Origin: Spirochaetota bacterium
Lineage (GTDB): Bacteria > Spirochaetota > Spirochaetia > JABEVK01
Length of the DNA: 58,727 bases
NCBI GenBank assembly: GCA_020049045.1
Contig: JAIFLN010000069.1
Span: forward strand, 1-58,727
Direction of reading: 5' to 3'
Shown here piece after piece: positions 7,139 through 15,878 of this stretch. Numbering within the stretch: the first letter of the stretch is position 1; every line of letters starts with the position of its first letter. The notes under the pieces are model-generated. The model was not told the origin of the DNA, made no database searches, and worked only from the letters and a program-made list of their open reading frames with translations. A program made the position numbers and the translations under genes.

Positions 7139-10048
7139 TCAGTCCAGGGAGAATTCTTCGATATGACCGTTCTGTTCGTTGAACACCAGGCGTATGGCCG
7201 TTCGCCGGGTTTTGGGTTCATAGATACGCCCGTGACACTCGATGGTGACACCAGGATACAGGTTTTCGCGTATGAGAATTTCACTGTGCACGTGAAGTTC
7301 AAACTTATCGCGAAGATGGATCAACTTAAGATTGCGCTTGGCAAGCATTTTCATCAGAAGCACTTTCTTCTGACGGGCGCTGTTGAGCCTATCCTTGTCG
7401 GAAAGACTGCCCAGCTTGCGCATCATCACGTCAAGCTGAACTATCGCTTCGCGCAGTTTATCGGTTTCTTTGACTTCCGCCAAAATCTGGTCTTCGATCA
7501 GATAATCCTGCCCAAAACTGACGGAAGTTGCCTGCCCCGAAGGAGACCCGAGATTCATGACATCGAGACCAAGTCGAACCTTGGTCATGCCCCCCATCAA
7601 TCCGCCACCTGTGGATTTCTGGACAATTTTGCCGTTCACACGGAAGGTACAGCCCAGAGCGGCTTTTCCAATGTGGACATCTCCCACCGCCATAACCAAG
7701 GCCCGCTCGACAAACCCCACCGAAATATGCTTTTTGGCCCTCAGGACGGCCTTGCCTTCACCGTGGATTCCATCGGCTACCTGAATGTTGTGATCCGAGG
7801 ACAGCAGAGCCCCACCGACCCGGCCTCTTACCTTGAGGTTTCCGGCCATCACATAGGCACCCGTCTCCACTCCCCCGGCAACAATCACCTCACCGGGAAA
7901 CTTTACATTTCCCGCCTTGCCCCCCACCGAGGTTACAGCCACCTGGGTGATAATGGACAGCGATTCACCGTCAAACACCAGGTCACCGCTCTTGAGCGCC
8001 ATCAACTGCTGCCGTCCCGATTCTTCGGTAACAACCTCAAAATCGGCGCTCAGGACCAAGCTGCGGATCTCCATGTCAGGCGAGGGTATGGGGTTTCCTA
8101 AGATATCCAGACCATCGATCTGGTCTTCTCGAGGGGGCAAATACGTTGCGGCAACCTCGCCCACGCGAACCGAACTGCGCCACTTTCCAGCGGCATCAAT
8201 CCGCTGGGGGTGGGTAAATGTCAGCCGGCGGCCCAGATCGTTTCCGGCAGGAACGCCTTGAGCCACCAGCCATTTCTCGACCTTTCCGCCGGCAAGTGCC
8301 GTTTCGAGAGCCTGAGCCACCTTTGCCTCGTCCAGCCCTGCAAGAATCTGGGCGGCTGCCAAAGCGCTGTCGATCATGGCGCGGTCAAGGCGCCTTCCCG
8401 TACCCCGCCCTTGAACCAGGGTCATCCAGGCTTGAAGGTTATCTTCGCTCCTGTGAACAGCCGCCATGGCGTCCACATGGGGACGAACCCGGAACACCAT
8501 CACCCCGTCGATCTGAGCCATCTCCATCAGACCGTCAATCACAGCCTCGAGTTTGGTTCCACTTTTACGGACATTGGAAAGAAGCTCCAGCGGAGGTTCG
8601 TTTCCTGGGATGGGTGGAATCTTCTGTCCGGTGACATCGACACCCTCGCTGCCCCCACCGTCCTCCGGAGGCACCAAACGGGCAAACTCCTGTCCGGCAT
8701 GGACGGGTCCGGCCTGCTCAACCTTTTCGGGCGGCAACTTCTGCCGGTCGGGAAGGGTTTCCAAATAACGGGGGTTGGACAAGAGCTGTGTCTGAATCGC
8801 TTTCAGGTCTTCAGGGGGAAGAAACCCCAGGGAGAAAACCAAAACAAGATCTTTTCCACGGGTGGGATGGGTTCCTTCGGCAAGAAGGAAGTCTTTCAGC
8901 TCGCTTTGGGGTCCATTCAGAAAATCTTGAATGGCTCCCTTGACGGCATCAAAAGAAAATCCTTTCAATTGGGCGTCCCGCAGACGTGTTCCCAAGTCCT
9001 TCAAAGAGAAAGGAGCGCCTCGCCCCAACGGCTTGTGGATATCCAGGAGAGCCTTGGAGTGATCGGGGCTGAACCGGATATCAAACGAACCATCGCGATC
9101 GGGACCCAAGGGATGCGAAAACAACGCTTGCCCGGTACGCAGAGCGCTTTCAAGCAGTTCCTGAACCTCTGCCTCACCCGGAGTTTTTTCCGGATCAAAC
9201 TGGTCGGCTGCCAAACGGTCTAAAATGGGCTGGGCACGGGGCGGGTCGTTTTGGGCGTGCCCGGGATCAAAGGTCAGGAAGGCACTGGTTTTGTCTGCCG
9301 AATAGGTCACTTCCCAACGGTGGAACCGGTGGCGGACCAGATCAGCCCAGTTGCGGCCGATGCGAAGAAAGCCCGAATCAGCGGCAAGAACATCGCCCTT
9401 CTGCCGGGTCAGATGCGCTCCGGTATAGAAAGCTGAGGACTTCCCCGGCAACGCCGGAATGGGTTTACCGGAAAGCCCCCGTCCCGGCTGACCGGCTTTG
9501 GGTGGATGCACAGTAGCCAACTTGGTTCCCGCCTCCACCCAGAACACCTTCACCGGGTTCGGGTCGACCAGGACCTTCTCGCGGACCTCGCGGTTTTCAA
9601 CAACGGTCTGAGTCTCGTCCTGCCCAGATCCAAAGAGACCGGCCTTTCCCGCCACCGTCTTTTCGACCTTGACTTTCTCGGTCCGGATGAGAAAAACCTC
9701 AGGGGGGCCGGCGGCTTTGAACACCCGTGAGGCCAGGGCTTTCTGGTCGTCGGGCAACGGAAGCAGTTCCACCCACTCCCAGACTTCCGACGTGGCCGAA
9801 ATCGGCGGTTCGCCCAGTGCGGCTGGGAGCGTGGCGGTTGCATCCTTCGTTTTTTGGAACCCTTGAACCGCTTCGACCAAGGCTTCGATGGAAAACCCCT
9901 CGGTGACACCGGCATCGGAAAGGGTCCTCACCAGGGCACCTTCGTCGTATTCCAGATCTCCTTCGCGGGATAAATTCAACTGAGCCGAGAGAAACGAAGA
10001 GTCAACGGTGACGGAAATGGTTCCTTTGAAACGGAGACCGGATGCCAT
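7139..10048 (-). CDS. fapA: FapA family (DUF342) flagellar assembly-type protein, unusually long
   Basis: A 969-residue cytoplasmic protein. The C-terminal third is the typical FapA core: a right-handed beta-helix-like run (GDLVFDGESL, VIVAGGVETG, GNLKVRGRVGG, GDVHIGKAALG) followed by a helical coiled-coil segment and a short beta tail. FapA proteins usually have 450-700 residues. Here the region before the helix holds three spaced copies of a module ending in a G-D/K-x-G-x-PIP turn: GLSGKPIPALPGK (about 190-200), GVDVTGQKIPPIPGN (about 472-484) and GLDILGNPIPSPD (about 642-654). FapA proteins are linked to flagellar assembly or localisation. It is preceded by a MinD-like ATPase (9 bp gap), as expected for a positioning system, and followed by lgt. 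Confidence 0.85.
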   Translation of the reverse strand: MASGLRFKGTISVTVDSSFLSAQLNLSREGDLEYDEGALVRTLSDAGVTEGFSIEALVEAVQGFQKTKDATATLPAALGEPPISATSEVWEWVELLPLPDDQKALASRVFKAAGPPEVFLIRTEKVKVEKTVAGKAGLFGSGQDETQTVVENREVREKVLVDPNPVKVFWVEAGTKLATVHPPKAGQPGRGLSGKPIPALPGKSSAFYTGAHLTRQKGDVLAADSGFLRIGRNWADLVRHRFHRWEVTYSADKTSAFLTFDPGHAQNDPPRAQPILDRLAADQFDPEKTPGEAEVQELLESALRTGQALFSHPLGPDRDGSFDIRFSPDHSKALLDIHKPLGRGAPFSLKDLGTRLRDAQLKGFSFDAVKGAIQDFLNGPQSELKDFLLAEGTHPTRGKDLVLVFSLGFLPPEDLKAIQTQLLSNPRYLETLPDRQKLPPEKVEQAGPVHAGQEFARLVPPEDGGGSEGVDVTGQKIPPIPGNEPPLELLSNVRKSGTKLEAVIDGLMEMAQIDGVMVFRVRPHVDAMAAVHRSEDNLQAWMTLVQGRGTGRRLDRAMIDSALAAAQILAGLDEAKVAQALETALAGGKVEKWLVAQGVPAGNDLGRRLTFTHPQRIDAAGKWRSSVRVGEVAATYLPPREDQIDGLDILGNPIPSPDMEIRSLVLSADFEVVTEESGRQQLMALKSGDLVFDGESLSIITQVAVTSVGGKAGNVKFPGEVIVAGGVETGAYVMAGNLKVRGRVGGALLSSDHNIQVADGIHGEGKAVLRAKKHISVGFVERALVMAVGDVHIGKAALGCTFRVNGKIVQKSTGGGLMGGMTKVRLGLDVMNLGSPSGQATSVSFGQDYLIEDQILAEVKETDKLREAIVQLDVMMRKLGSLSDKDRLNSARQKKVLLMKMLAKRNLKLIHLRDKFELHVHSEILIRENLYPGVTIECHGRIYEPKTRRTAIRLVFNEQNGHIEEFSLD

Positions 10049-10057
10049 GCGTTCCGC

Positions 10058-11203
10058 CTACAGTTTGAAGCCGGCGTGGATCGCCTTGACGATCTTCGAC
10101 TTCAACAAGAGGTTTTCTTTTTTTAACTGGTTGATCTCAAACTGCTGGGTCTTCACTGTTTCCATCAGGTCACCCATACTCAAAGCACCGGTCTGCAGCA
10201 GTTCCTGAAGGTAGGCCAGCTTGGCCTCGAAGTCGACCTCGGCTTCCAGAACGGCTGTCTGATGGGTCTCTTCCAAAGCCTGAAAATTCAGGGGACCCGT
10301 ATCTTCTCTTTCAAATGTGGCGATTTTATCGGCAATGCGGTAAATGGCTTGGGACAGAACAGACTGCGGCTTATAAAGAACAATCGGCAGCCGCGACGAA
10401 AGGGCAATGTCCTGCAGCTCGTCCCGATAGATCACACCCAGGTGTTCCAGATCGAACCCGAGGTACTCCCGGCAGGAGCGGCGTACCTTGTTCGCCTTTT
10501 CCACGTCCTTGGGGTCCTCAAGCATATTGAAAATCAAGCGGGGTTGAAAATGTTCCATGGCCTTCTGATAGGAGGCCCAGCTCACAGGGTCTTTTTCCTT
10601 CACCTTGTCCAGAAATTTGGGAATATACAACTTCTGCAAGGCGGAACCGCCCGAAATCAGCTTGTGAAACTGTGCCTCAGCCCAAGAGCCCTTGGCAAAG
10701 GAAGTGTCCAGAATACGAAACACCGCATTCTTCAAGAAAAAATAGGCATTCAACGTCGCCGTCAAGGTTGGGGTCGTGATGATGATGCCCTGACTTGCCA
10801 TGAGAAAAAAATCGACGGTGTTGTTGCTGGTACCAGCCCCCAGGTCAATGATGAGAATGTCGGTATCAGCCAGGCTGAGCAGACTCTTGATTAAGTTGCG
10901 CTTTTGTTGGGGCTTGAGATTGGCCATGCCTGGAATTTCAGAATCTCCAGGAATAAACCGCAGGTTCTCCACATCGGTATCGATGATAATGTCTTCAAAA
11001 TCCATTTCGGGACTATTGAAGTAAGTACCGATTCCAAAAGGAATTCCACGAAGACCCAGGATGAGGTGGAGGTTTGAGCCACCCAGGTCGAGGTCAGCCA
11101 GGACAACCCTTCGGCCCGCCTGGGCCAGGGCAATGGCCAGGTTGGCGGCCACCAAGGACTTGCCCACGCCGCCTTTTCCGCTCGCGATGGGAATGATCTG
11201 CAC
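10058..11203 (-). CDS. MinD/ParA-type ATPase (FlhG-like)
   Basis: A 381-residue P-loop ATPase of the MinD/ParA/FlhG class. The deviant Walker A SGKGGVGKS (residues 8-16) is followed by LADLDLGGSNLH and, further on, LIIDLGAGTSNN. The C-terminal tail (about 330-375) is predicted to form a coiled coil. The start is GTG at 11203 behind GGAGG with 7-bp spacing. It is the first gene of the operon with fapA and lgt and has its own promoter (11221-11249). Pairing with FapA suggests a role in placing or numbering flagella or another polar structure. A typical MinD C-terminal amphipathic helix is not obvious. Confidence 0.83.
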   Translation of the reverse strand: MQIIPIASGKGGVGKSLVAANLAIALAQAGRRVVLADLDLGGSNLHLILGLRGIPFGIGTYFNSPEMDFEDIIIDTDVENLRFIPGDSEIPGMANLKPQQKRNLIKSLLSLADTDILIIDLGAGTSNNTVDFFLMASQGIIITTPTLTATLNAYFFLKNAVFRILDTSFAKGSWAEAQFHKLISGGSALQKLYIPKFLDKVKEKDPVSWASYQKAMEHFQPRLIFNMLEDPKDVEKANKVRRSCREYLGFDLEHLGVIYRDELQDIALSSRLPIVLYKPQSVLSQAIYRIADKIATFEREDTGPLNFQALEETHQTAVLEAEVDFEAKLAYLQELLQTGALSMGDLMETVKTQQFEINQLKKENLLLKSKIVKAIHAGFKL

Positions 11204-11220
11204 GCCGGGCCTCCGGGGTC

Positions 11221-11249
11221 ATTCTAATTCCGCACCTATGCACGGTCAA
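11221..11249 (-). promoter_or_regulatory. sigma-70-type promoter of the minD-like/fapA/lgt operon
   Basis: On the minus strand TTGACC and TAGAAT are separated by exactly 17 bp, and the -10 ends 17 bp before the GTG start of the MinD-like gene, leaving room for the GGAGG site. The divergent protease gene starts 24 bp from the -35, so both directions share about 70 bp. Confidence 0.6.
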
Positions 11250-11259
11250 GGGTGTTGTA

Positions 11260-11265
11260 TATATT
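11260..11265 (+). promoter_or_regulatory. -10-like hexamer TATATT just before the S41 protease gene
   Basis: TATATT ends 7 bp before the ATG at 11273. With no -35 match and only a closely spaced GAGGG upstream of the ATG, this could drive a leaderless or nearly leaderless transcript. Weak evidence, based on position. Confidence 0.3.
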
Positions 11266-11272
11266 GAGGGTC

Positions 11273-12724
11273 ATGGATTCTGGTGCCCGAAAGAAGCTTT
11301 TGATCGGCAGTCTTCTGGCCGGATCGGCCGCTGTCACGTTGTTCGTCGTCGTGTTTTTCTCGCTGGGCCCTCTGGTCTTCGGTGATTCAACAACAATCCC
11401 CGGCAGCACGGTGGAAGACCGTCGTTTTGCGCAGAAGTTTGAGCAGATTCTCAACTTTGTCAGCCGAAATTACGTTGAGGAAGTTGACCGACAGAAGTTG
11501 TTTGACGGCGCCATGAAAGGCCTTTTCGACTCTTTGGGAGATCCGTACAGCCTGTACCTGTCACAAGCAGAAATGATGAGCCTCACCGATACCACCACCG
11601 GAGAATTTGGCGGTGTCGGTTTATATGTCAACAAAATTGATCCCTCGACGGCCGAAAAAAGCACTGAGATTCGTGACCGCTATGTTGAAGTCGTTGCCCC
11701 CATCGAAGACACCCCCGCGTGGCGGGCCGGCCTTTTAGCTGGTGACGCCATAACCCGAATTGACGGCGATGACGTGGACTCGTTGACCATGGACCAGGTG
11801 CTGGAACGCCTTCGGGGACAACCAGGAACCGATGTTGCCGTTTCAGTTTTGCGTGGAACCGCCACCATTCTTGAGTTTACCCTGCGCCGTGAAGTGATCC
11901 AGGTTCCCTCGGTCAAAACAACCTGGATCGGAGAAGACATCGCCTATCTCCGCATTACCCAGTTTACGGCCCATACCACCGAAGCCTTCGATACCGCCGT
12001 CAAAGAGTTTACAACCAAGGGGTACTCCAAGCTCATTGTCGACTTGAGAAATAATCCGGGTGGACTGTTAGAGGCCGTCGCCAAGGTTGGCGGGCGGTTC
12101 TTCAAGGACGGGGTGATCGTCAGTACCCGGTCACGGGTGGCCGATGAGAGCAGTGTTTTCGAGGCTCAGGGCGATCAGACCATTCCCGATTCCGTAAAAA
12201 TCATTGTCTTGGTCGACAAAGGAAGTGCCTCTGCCGCCGAAATTCTCTCCGGAGCCCTTAAAGACCGCAAGCGCGCCTGGCTGCTGGGAGAAACCACCTA
12301 TGGCAAGGGTTCGGTACAGCAGGTCATTCCTTTTGACAAAACCGGCTTCAAACTGACCATGGCCCGCTACTACACGCCATCGGGAGTCAACATCGACAAA
12401 GTTGGCATAGTGCCCCATCAGACCCTGCTGGAAAAAGAACTGACCGACGCCGAGTTGGGTGAATATCGTAAACTTCTTGATGCCAAGACCTTTCAGAACT
12501 TTGCCCTGCAGAACCCCGCAGCCGGTCCGAAAGAAGTCGATGGGTTTGTCCAGGGTCTCAAAACCCGGGGGGTGTCCCTTGACCCGCGATGGCTGGCCCG
12601 ACTTACCCGGCTGGAACTGGACCGCACCAACAATCGCCCCAGTCCTGTCATTGACCTCGAGTTCGACGTTGTCCTTCAGGAAGCCGTCAAGCTTCTGAGA
12701 GGACCGGATCTGGCCATCCCGTGA
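11273..12724 (+). CDS. S41 family C-terminal processing peptidase (CtpA/Prc type)
   Basis: A 483-residue membrane-anchored serine protease that trims or degrades envelope proteins from their C-termini. Residues about 9-31 form an uncleaved signal anchor. A PDZ domain (about 105-185) includes DTPAWRAGLLAGDAI. The S41 core has NNPGGLLE and the catalytic serine in KGSASAAEIL (near 318) and lysine in TYGKGSVQ (near 345). The C-terminal hundred residues are an extension. The ATG at 11273 is preferred; a GTG at 11252 in the same frame would add 7 residues. The stop overlaps the rsmE start as GTGA. Confidence 0.9.
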   Translation: MDSGARKKLLIGSLLAGSAAVTLFVVVFFSLGPLVFGDSTTIPGSTVEDRRFAQKFEQILNFVSRNYVEEVDRQKLFDGAMKGLFDSLGDPYSLYLSQAEMMSLTDTTTGEFGGVGLYVNKIDPSTAEKSTEIRDRYVEVVAPIEDTPAWRAGLLAGDAITRIDGDDVDSLTMDQVLERLRGQPGTDVAVSVLRGTATILEFTLRREVIQVPSVKTTWIGEDIAYLRITQFTAHTTEAFDTAVKEFTTKGYSKLIVDLRNNPGGLLEAVAKVGGRFFKDGVIVSTRSRVADESSVFEAQGDQTIPDSVKIIVLVDKGSASAAEILSGALKDRKRAWLLGETTYGKGSVQQVIPFDKTGFKLTMARYYTPSGVNIDKVGIVPHQTLLEKELTDAELGEYRKLLDAKTFQNFALQNPAAGPKEVDGFVQGLKTRGVSLDPRWLARLTRLELDRTNNRPSPVIDLEFDVVLQEAVKLLRGPDLAIP

Positions 12725-13473
12725 AGCAGCTGGTCCTTCCGGCCGAAGCCCGGTCCGGAAACCAGGTCGAGTTGCGCGGCAAAGATTACCATTACCTGGT
12801 CAGAGTCCGCAGGGTGGAAATCGGTGAGCAGCTGCAGGCCCTGGAGGGCACACAACGCTGGAGGCTCGAAGTAACCGCCATCACGGCTGACCGAATTGCC
12901 TTGCAGGTGGTCGGCTCCGCTCCTCCTGAGAACGCGAGAGGTTCCCGCATCGTACTGTTTCCCTTCCTGCTCAAGGCCCGAAAACTCGATGATGTGGTCC
13001 GTCAGGCTTGTGAAGCCGGAATATCGGCCATCGTCCCCATTGAGGGGGACCACTGTATAGCCAAAAGCGACGAAGAGAATGGTGCCAAAAAAGCGCTTCG
13101 CTGGGCATCCATAGCCAAAGAGGCCGCGCAACAGTCGGGAAATTCCAGAGTCTGTGATGTCCACACCCCAATACCCTCCCGCTCGCTGACAGCCCGGTGG
13201 AACGGAGCAGGCCCCCTGCTGTTCTTTCACCAGGAGCCTCTGGACAAGGGAAGCCTCCACCGTTATCTTTTTCCGCGACCTGAAACAGTCGGTCTGATCA
13301 TTGGTCCCGAAGGGGGCCTCTCCGAGTCTGAGGTGGCGACCTTTCAGTCGCAGGGAGCCTTGCCCGTTTGGCTGGGGCCGTTCGTCCTCCGTGCCGAAAC
13401 AGCCTCTGTCTACGCCATCGCCGCTGTGAATACCATCCTCCAGGAGACTCAGGAATGGACCATCCCCACGTAA
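12721..13473 (+). CDS. rsmE: 16S rRNA m3U1498 methyltransferase RsmE
   Basis: A 250-residue SPOUT-class methyltransferase that methylates N3 of U1498 in 16S rRNA using S-adenosylmethionine. The N-terminal PUA-like domain includes DYHYLVRVRRVEIGEQLQA. The C-terminal knot has IGPEGGLSESEV (near 195) and LGPFVLRAETA (near 222), the family hallmarks. The GTG start at 12721 overlaps the preceding stop (GTGA), so translation is probably coupled. The next gene starts 18 bp before this stop. Confidence 0.95.
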   Translation: MKQLVLPAEARSGNQVELRGKDYHYLVRVRRVEIGEQLQALEGTQRWRLEVTAITADRIALQVVGSAPPENARGSRIVLFPFLLKARKLDDVVRQACEAGISAIVPIEGDHCIAKSDEENGAKKALRWASIAKEAAQQSGNSRVCDVHTPIPSRSLTARWNGAGPLLFFHQEPLDKGSLHRYLFPRPETVGLIIGPEGGLSESEVATFQSQGALPVWLGPFVLRAETASVYAIAAVNTILQETQEWTIPT

Positions 13474-14213
13474 CCAACCTTCAACGAATTACCCTTCTCA
13501 AAGTGCCCCTCGACATTGTGCCTGAGAACCAAATTGCACAGATTGCCCGGCAGTTCGCCGAGACACCGGGGCACAAAGCGATCGTGTTTCTGACCTATTC
13601 CAAATTTATGAAAGCCCGAAGGGATGCCGAGTTTTTGGCCCATCTGAACAGGGCGGCCCTGGTCATTCCTGTCTCCAAGAGCCTGGAATACGGTTGCCAT
13701 TTTCTCAAGCTGCCCGATCCTGTCCGACATTACCCCTTTGATTTTGCCATCAAGTTTCTCGGCGCTCTGGAAGAAAAGCGGCGAACGGTGTACCTCCTGG
13801 GAGAGCATCACGAGGCGATTCAAAAGATCGCTGCGACCATGCGTACTTCCTTTCCCGGTTTGACCCTCGTGGGCCGGCACACCGGGCACTACAACCGCGA
13901 CAAAGAAGAACCCATTCTTTTAGCCATACAGAAAGCAACCCCCACCATCCTGCTGGTAGGCCCCGGCATCCCCGGACGCGAAAAATGGGCCTTCCGACAA
14001 GGGGCAACCCTTCCGGTCAACATCAGCTTGCACTCAGAAGAAACCTTCCAGATCATGGCGGGAAGGAAGAAGCGTCCCTCGAAGGCCGCTTACCGCAAGG
14101 GTACTTACGAGTTCCCCTTGTCGCTGCTCAATCCGCTCCGTCTGAACCGGATTTTTTCGTACACTTGGTTTGGATTACATCTTCTTTTATATCGATTCCA
14201 AAAAAATAACTAA
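13455..14213 (+). CDS. WecG/TagA/CpsF family glycosyltransferase
   Basis: A 252-residue protein of the family that adds N-acetylmannosaminuronic acid or N-acetylmannosamine to lipid-linked sugars in capsule, teichoic acid or ECA synthesis. Visible features are the early FLTYSKFMKARRD segment, the middle KSLEYGCHFLKLP, YLLGEHHEAIQKIAATM and the late LLVGPGIPGREKW plus a basic C-terminus ending FGLHLLLYRFQ, a likely membrane-associating helix. The ATG at 13455 lies inside the end of rsmE (19-bp overlap). No other polysaccharide gene is nearby, so the glycan is unknown. Confidence 0.8.
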   Translation: MDHPHVTNLQRITLLKVPLDIVPENQIAQIARQFAETPGHKAIVFLTYSKFMKARRDAEFLAHLNRAALVIPVSKSLEYGCHFLKLPDPVRHYPFDFAIKFLGALEEKRRTVYLLGEHHEAIQKIAATMRTSFPGLTLVGRHTGHYNRDKEEPILLAIQKATPTILLVGPGIPGREKWAFRQGATLPVNISLHSEETFQIMAGRKKRPSKAAYRKGTYEFPLSLLNPLRLNRIFSYTWFGLHLLLYRFQKNN

Positions 14214-14273
14214 TCTGTAATCAAAACAGTCCGATTAGTCTCAATAACATTTCCTTAAAAAAGGAACGATTCA

Positions 14274-15293
14274 TTGAGAACAAAAACGTACCGCGTCGCT
14301 TATGTCGGAGAAGGAAGCCCCCTTGTTACCAAGGAGTTGGCAGGTCTTTCACCCTTGTTTCGCCCCCTTCATTGCCGAACCTGGGAGGACCTGGAGTCCA
14401 GGATGGACTCGTTTTCCCCCGAAGTCGTGCTTGTCTTGCCAGGCACCCTCGAGACTCCGCCTTACCCCCTCGACATCCCCACCTTGACCCTGGCCGAAGC
14501 CGCAGAAAATGGACTTCTGAATGACCAGGGTCGGAGCAGACGACCTGAATCGCGCCGTCAGCTTTTGGGCCGGTCCGAAACCATGGTGCGCTTTCGAAAA
14601 TTCCTCCAGACCATGGCGAATACGCAGCATCCCCTTCTGTTGACAGGTGAGAATGGAACAGGGAAGGACTTAGCGGCCCACATCGCACACGAGTTCTCTG
14701 CCCGAAGAACAAAAAACTTCTATCCGGTCGATTGCGGAGCGATCCCATCCACGCTGGCAGAAACAGAATTCTTCGGGTGCGTCAAAGGTGCTTTCACGGG
14801 AGCAGAAAACCGTGTTGGCTTTTGCCAGCAGGCCCAAGGAGGAACACTGTTTCTCGATGAAATTGGTGAACTGTCCCTGGAAATCCAGTCAAAACTGCTC
14901 CGGGCCCTCGACAACCGGGAAATTCGCCGCGTGGGTTCGGACCGAATCGAGTCAGTGGATTTTAGGCTGATCTGCGCTACCAATCGGGATTTGGCCGCCG
15001 ATGTAGCGGCCGGCCGGTTTCGGGAAGATCTGTACTATCGAATCAATGTCCTTTCTTTAAAGTTGCCGGCTCTCAGGGAAAGAAAGGAGGATCTGCCCCT
15101 TTTGGCAGCCCATTTTTTGCAAACCGAATACACCAATACGGGAAAGCCATACGAGCTGGGAACAGCTGCCCTGGCAAAAATGGCCGACTACCATTGGCCG
15201 GGAAACCTGCGGCAGCTGCGCAACGTCCTGCTCAAAGCCTGTGTCCTGCACCCCGGACCGCTTCTTGAACCCCGGCACATCCATTGGGACTGA
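14274..15293 (+). CDS. sigma-54-dependent AAA+ activator lacking a DNA-binding domain
   Basis: A 339-residue bacterial enhancer-binding-type protein. The AAA+ domain is complete: Walker A GENGTGKD (near 125), the sigma-54 contact loop GAFTGA (near 171), Walker B LFLDEIGE (near 192) and ATNRDL (near 234). It stops soon after the AAA+ lid at RHIHWD, so the usual Fis-type helix-turn-helix is absent. The first 90 residues look like a degenerate receiver: RVAYVGEGS as strand 1, PEVVLVLPGT as strand 3 with no phospho-acceptor Asp. Activators without a DNA-binding domain are known (FlgR of Helicobacter) and act from solution. The start is TTG behind AAGGA with 8-bp spacing. Confidence 0.87.
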   Translation: MRTKTYRVAYVGEGSPLVTKELAGLSPLFRPLHCRTWEDLESRMDSFSPEVVLVLPGTLETPPYPLDIPTLTLAEAAENGLLNDQGRSRRPESRRQLLGRSETMVRFRKFLQTMANTQHPLLLTGENGTGKDLAAHIAHEFSARRTKNFYPVDCGAIPSTLAETEFFGCVKGAFTGAENRVGFCQQAQGGTLFLDEIGELSLEIQSKLLRALDNREIRRVGSDRIESVDFRLICATNRDLAADVAAGRFREDLYYRINVLSLKLPALRERKEDLPLLAAHFLQTEYTNTGKPYELGTAALAKMADYHWPGNLRQLRNVLLKACVLHPGPLLEPRHIHWD

Positions 15294-15299
15294 CTGGAA

Positions 15300-15719
15300 T
15301 CAGAACAACAGCGGCACGGCAACAACCCGAAACCCACCGGCAATGGGGAGGGCTGCCGCCTGAAACTTCCGGTACGGATAAATCTTGGTCTCTGAACCCT
15401 GCCGGGGCTTTTTGGAGAGGACGATATCGGACCAAACGGCACCCTCAAAGCGCAGCCGCACCCGGTGAGCCGCGAGAACAGCCTCGTCCAACCACTCCGC
15501 TTGTACAAAATCGACCTCGGCAAGAAAGGGTTCTTCGGACAAAATGCTGATCCCAGCGGCGGCACCTGTGATCAAGTAGAGCGTGCCATTGACGGGGGGA
15601 TCTACCTCAAAAGAGGCCAGATCTCGACCCAGATCAACACGTCCTTGAAATACCTGCTGCTGAGACCACCCGAATGTGGAGAAAATAAAGAGAAACAGGA
15701 ACGAAAAAAGGCGTGTCAT
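15300..15719 (-). CDS. Small secreted protein of unknown function
   Basis: A 139-residue protein with a clear signal peptide (about 1-19, LFSFLFLFIFSTFGWSQ). The mature part is rich in beta-type residues and shows no recognised motif; a periplasmic or outer-membrane-associated beta fold is possible. The ATG at 15719 follows AAGGAAAG at good spacing, which supports it as a real gene. It converges on the sigma-54 activator (6-bp gap) and is divergent from the STAS operon. Confidence 0.65.
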   Translation of the reverse strand: MTRLFSFLFLFIFSTFGWSQQQVFQGRVDLGRDLASFEVDPPVNGTLYLITGAAAGISILSEEPFLAEVDFVQAEWLDEAVLAAHRVRLRFEGAVWSDIVLSKKPRQGSETKIYPYRKFQAAALPIAGGFRVVAVPLLF

Positions 15720-15789
15720 CTTGCTTTCCTTGGCTTGAAGTGTAAAATCTAGGGAGGACTAGGGTGTTCGTTTCCAAAGGTAACCCAAT

Positions 15790-15818
15790 TTGACAAAAAC
15801 TTTGTCACTGCCTATTAT
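15790..15818 (+). promoter_or_regulatory. sigma-70 promoter of the STAS/YbjN/PspA operon
   Basis: A perfect TTGACA and a TATTAT -10 are separated by exactly 17 bp, in an AT-rich patch inside GC-rich surroundings. The expected start leaves a leader of about 55 nt before the STAS gene ATG. It is one of the strongest promoter matches in the window. No sigma-54 (-24/-12) element was seen here, although classical psp operons use one. Confidence 0.7.
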
Positions 15819-15878
15819 AACGTACAAAGTTGGGCATACCCTAGTCCGGATCCGGCCTGCCAACAGATTGAGGGAGTT

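Noticed and set aside
7094-9223. Two long plus-strand frames (335 and 337 codons) opposite fapA
   Set aside because: They have no recognisable motif, no SD sequence and lie fully antisense to a well-supported gene; GC-rich codon bias explains them.
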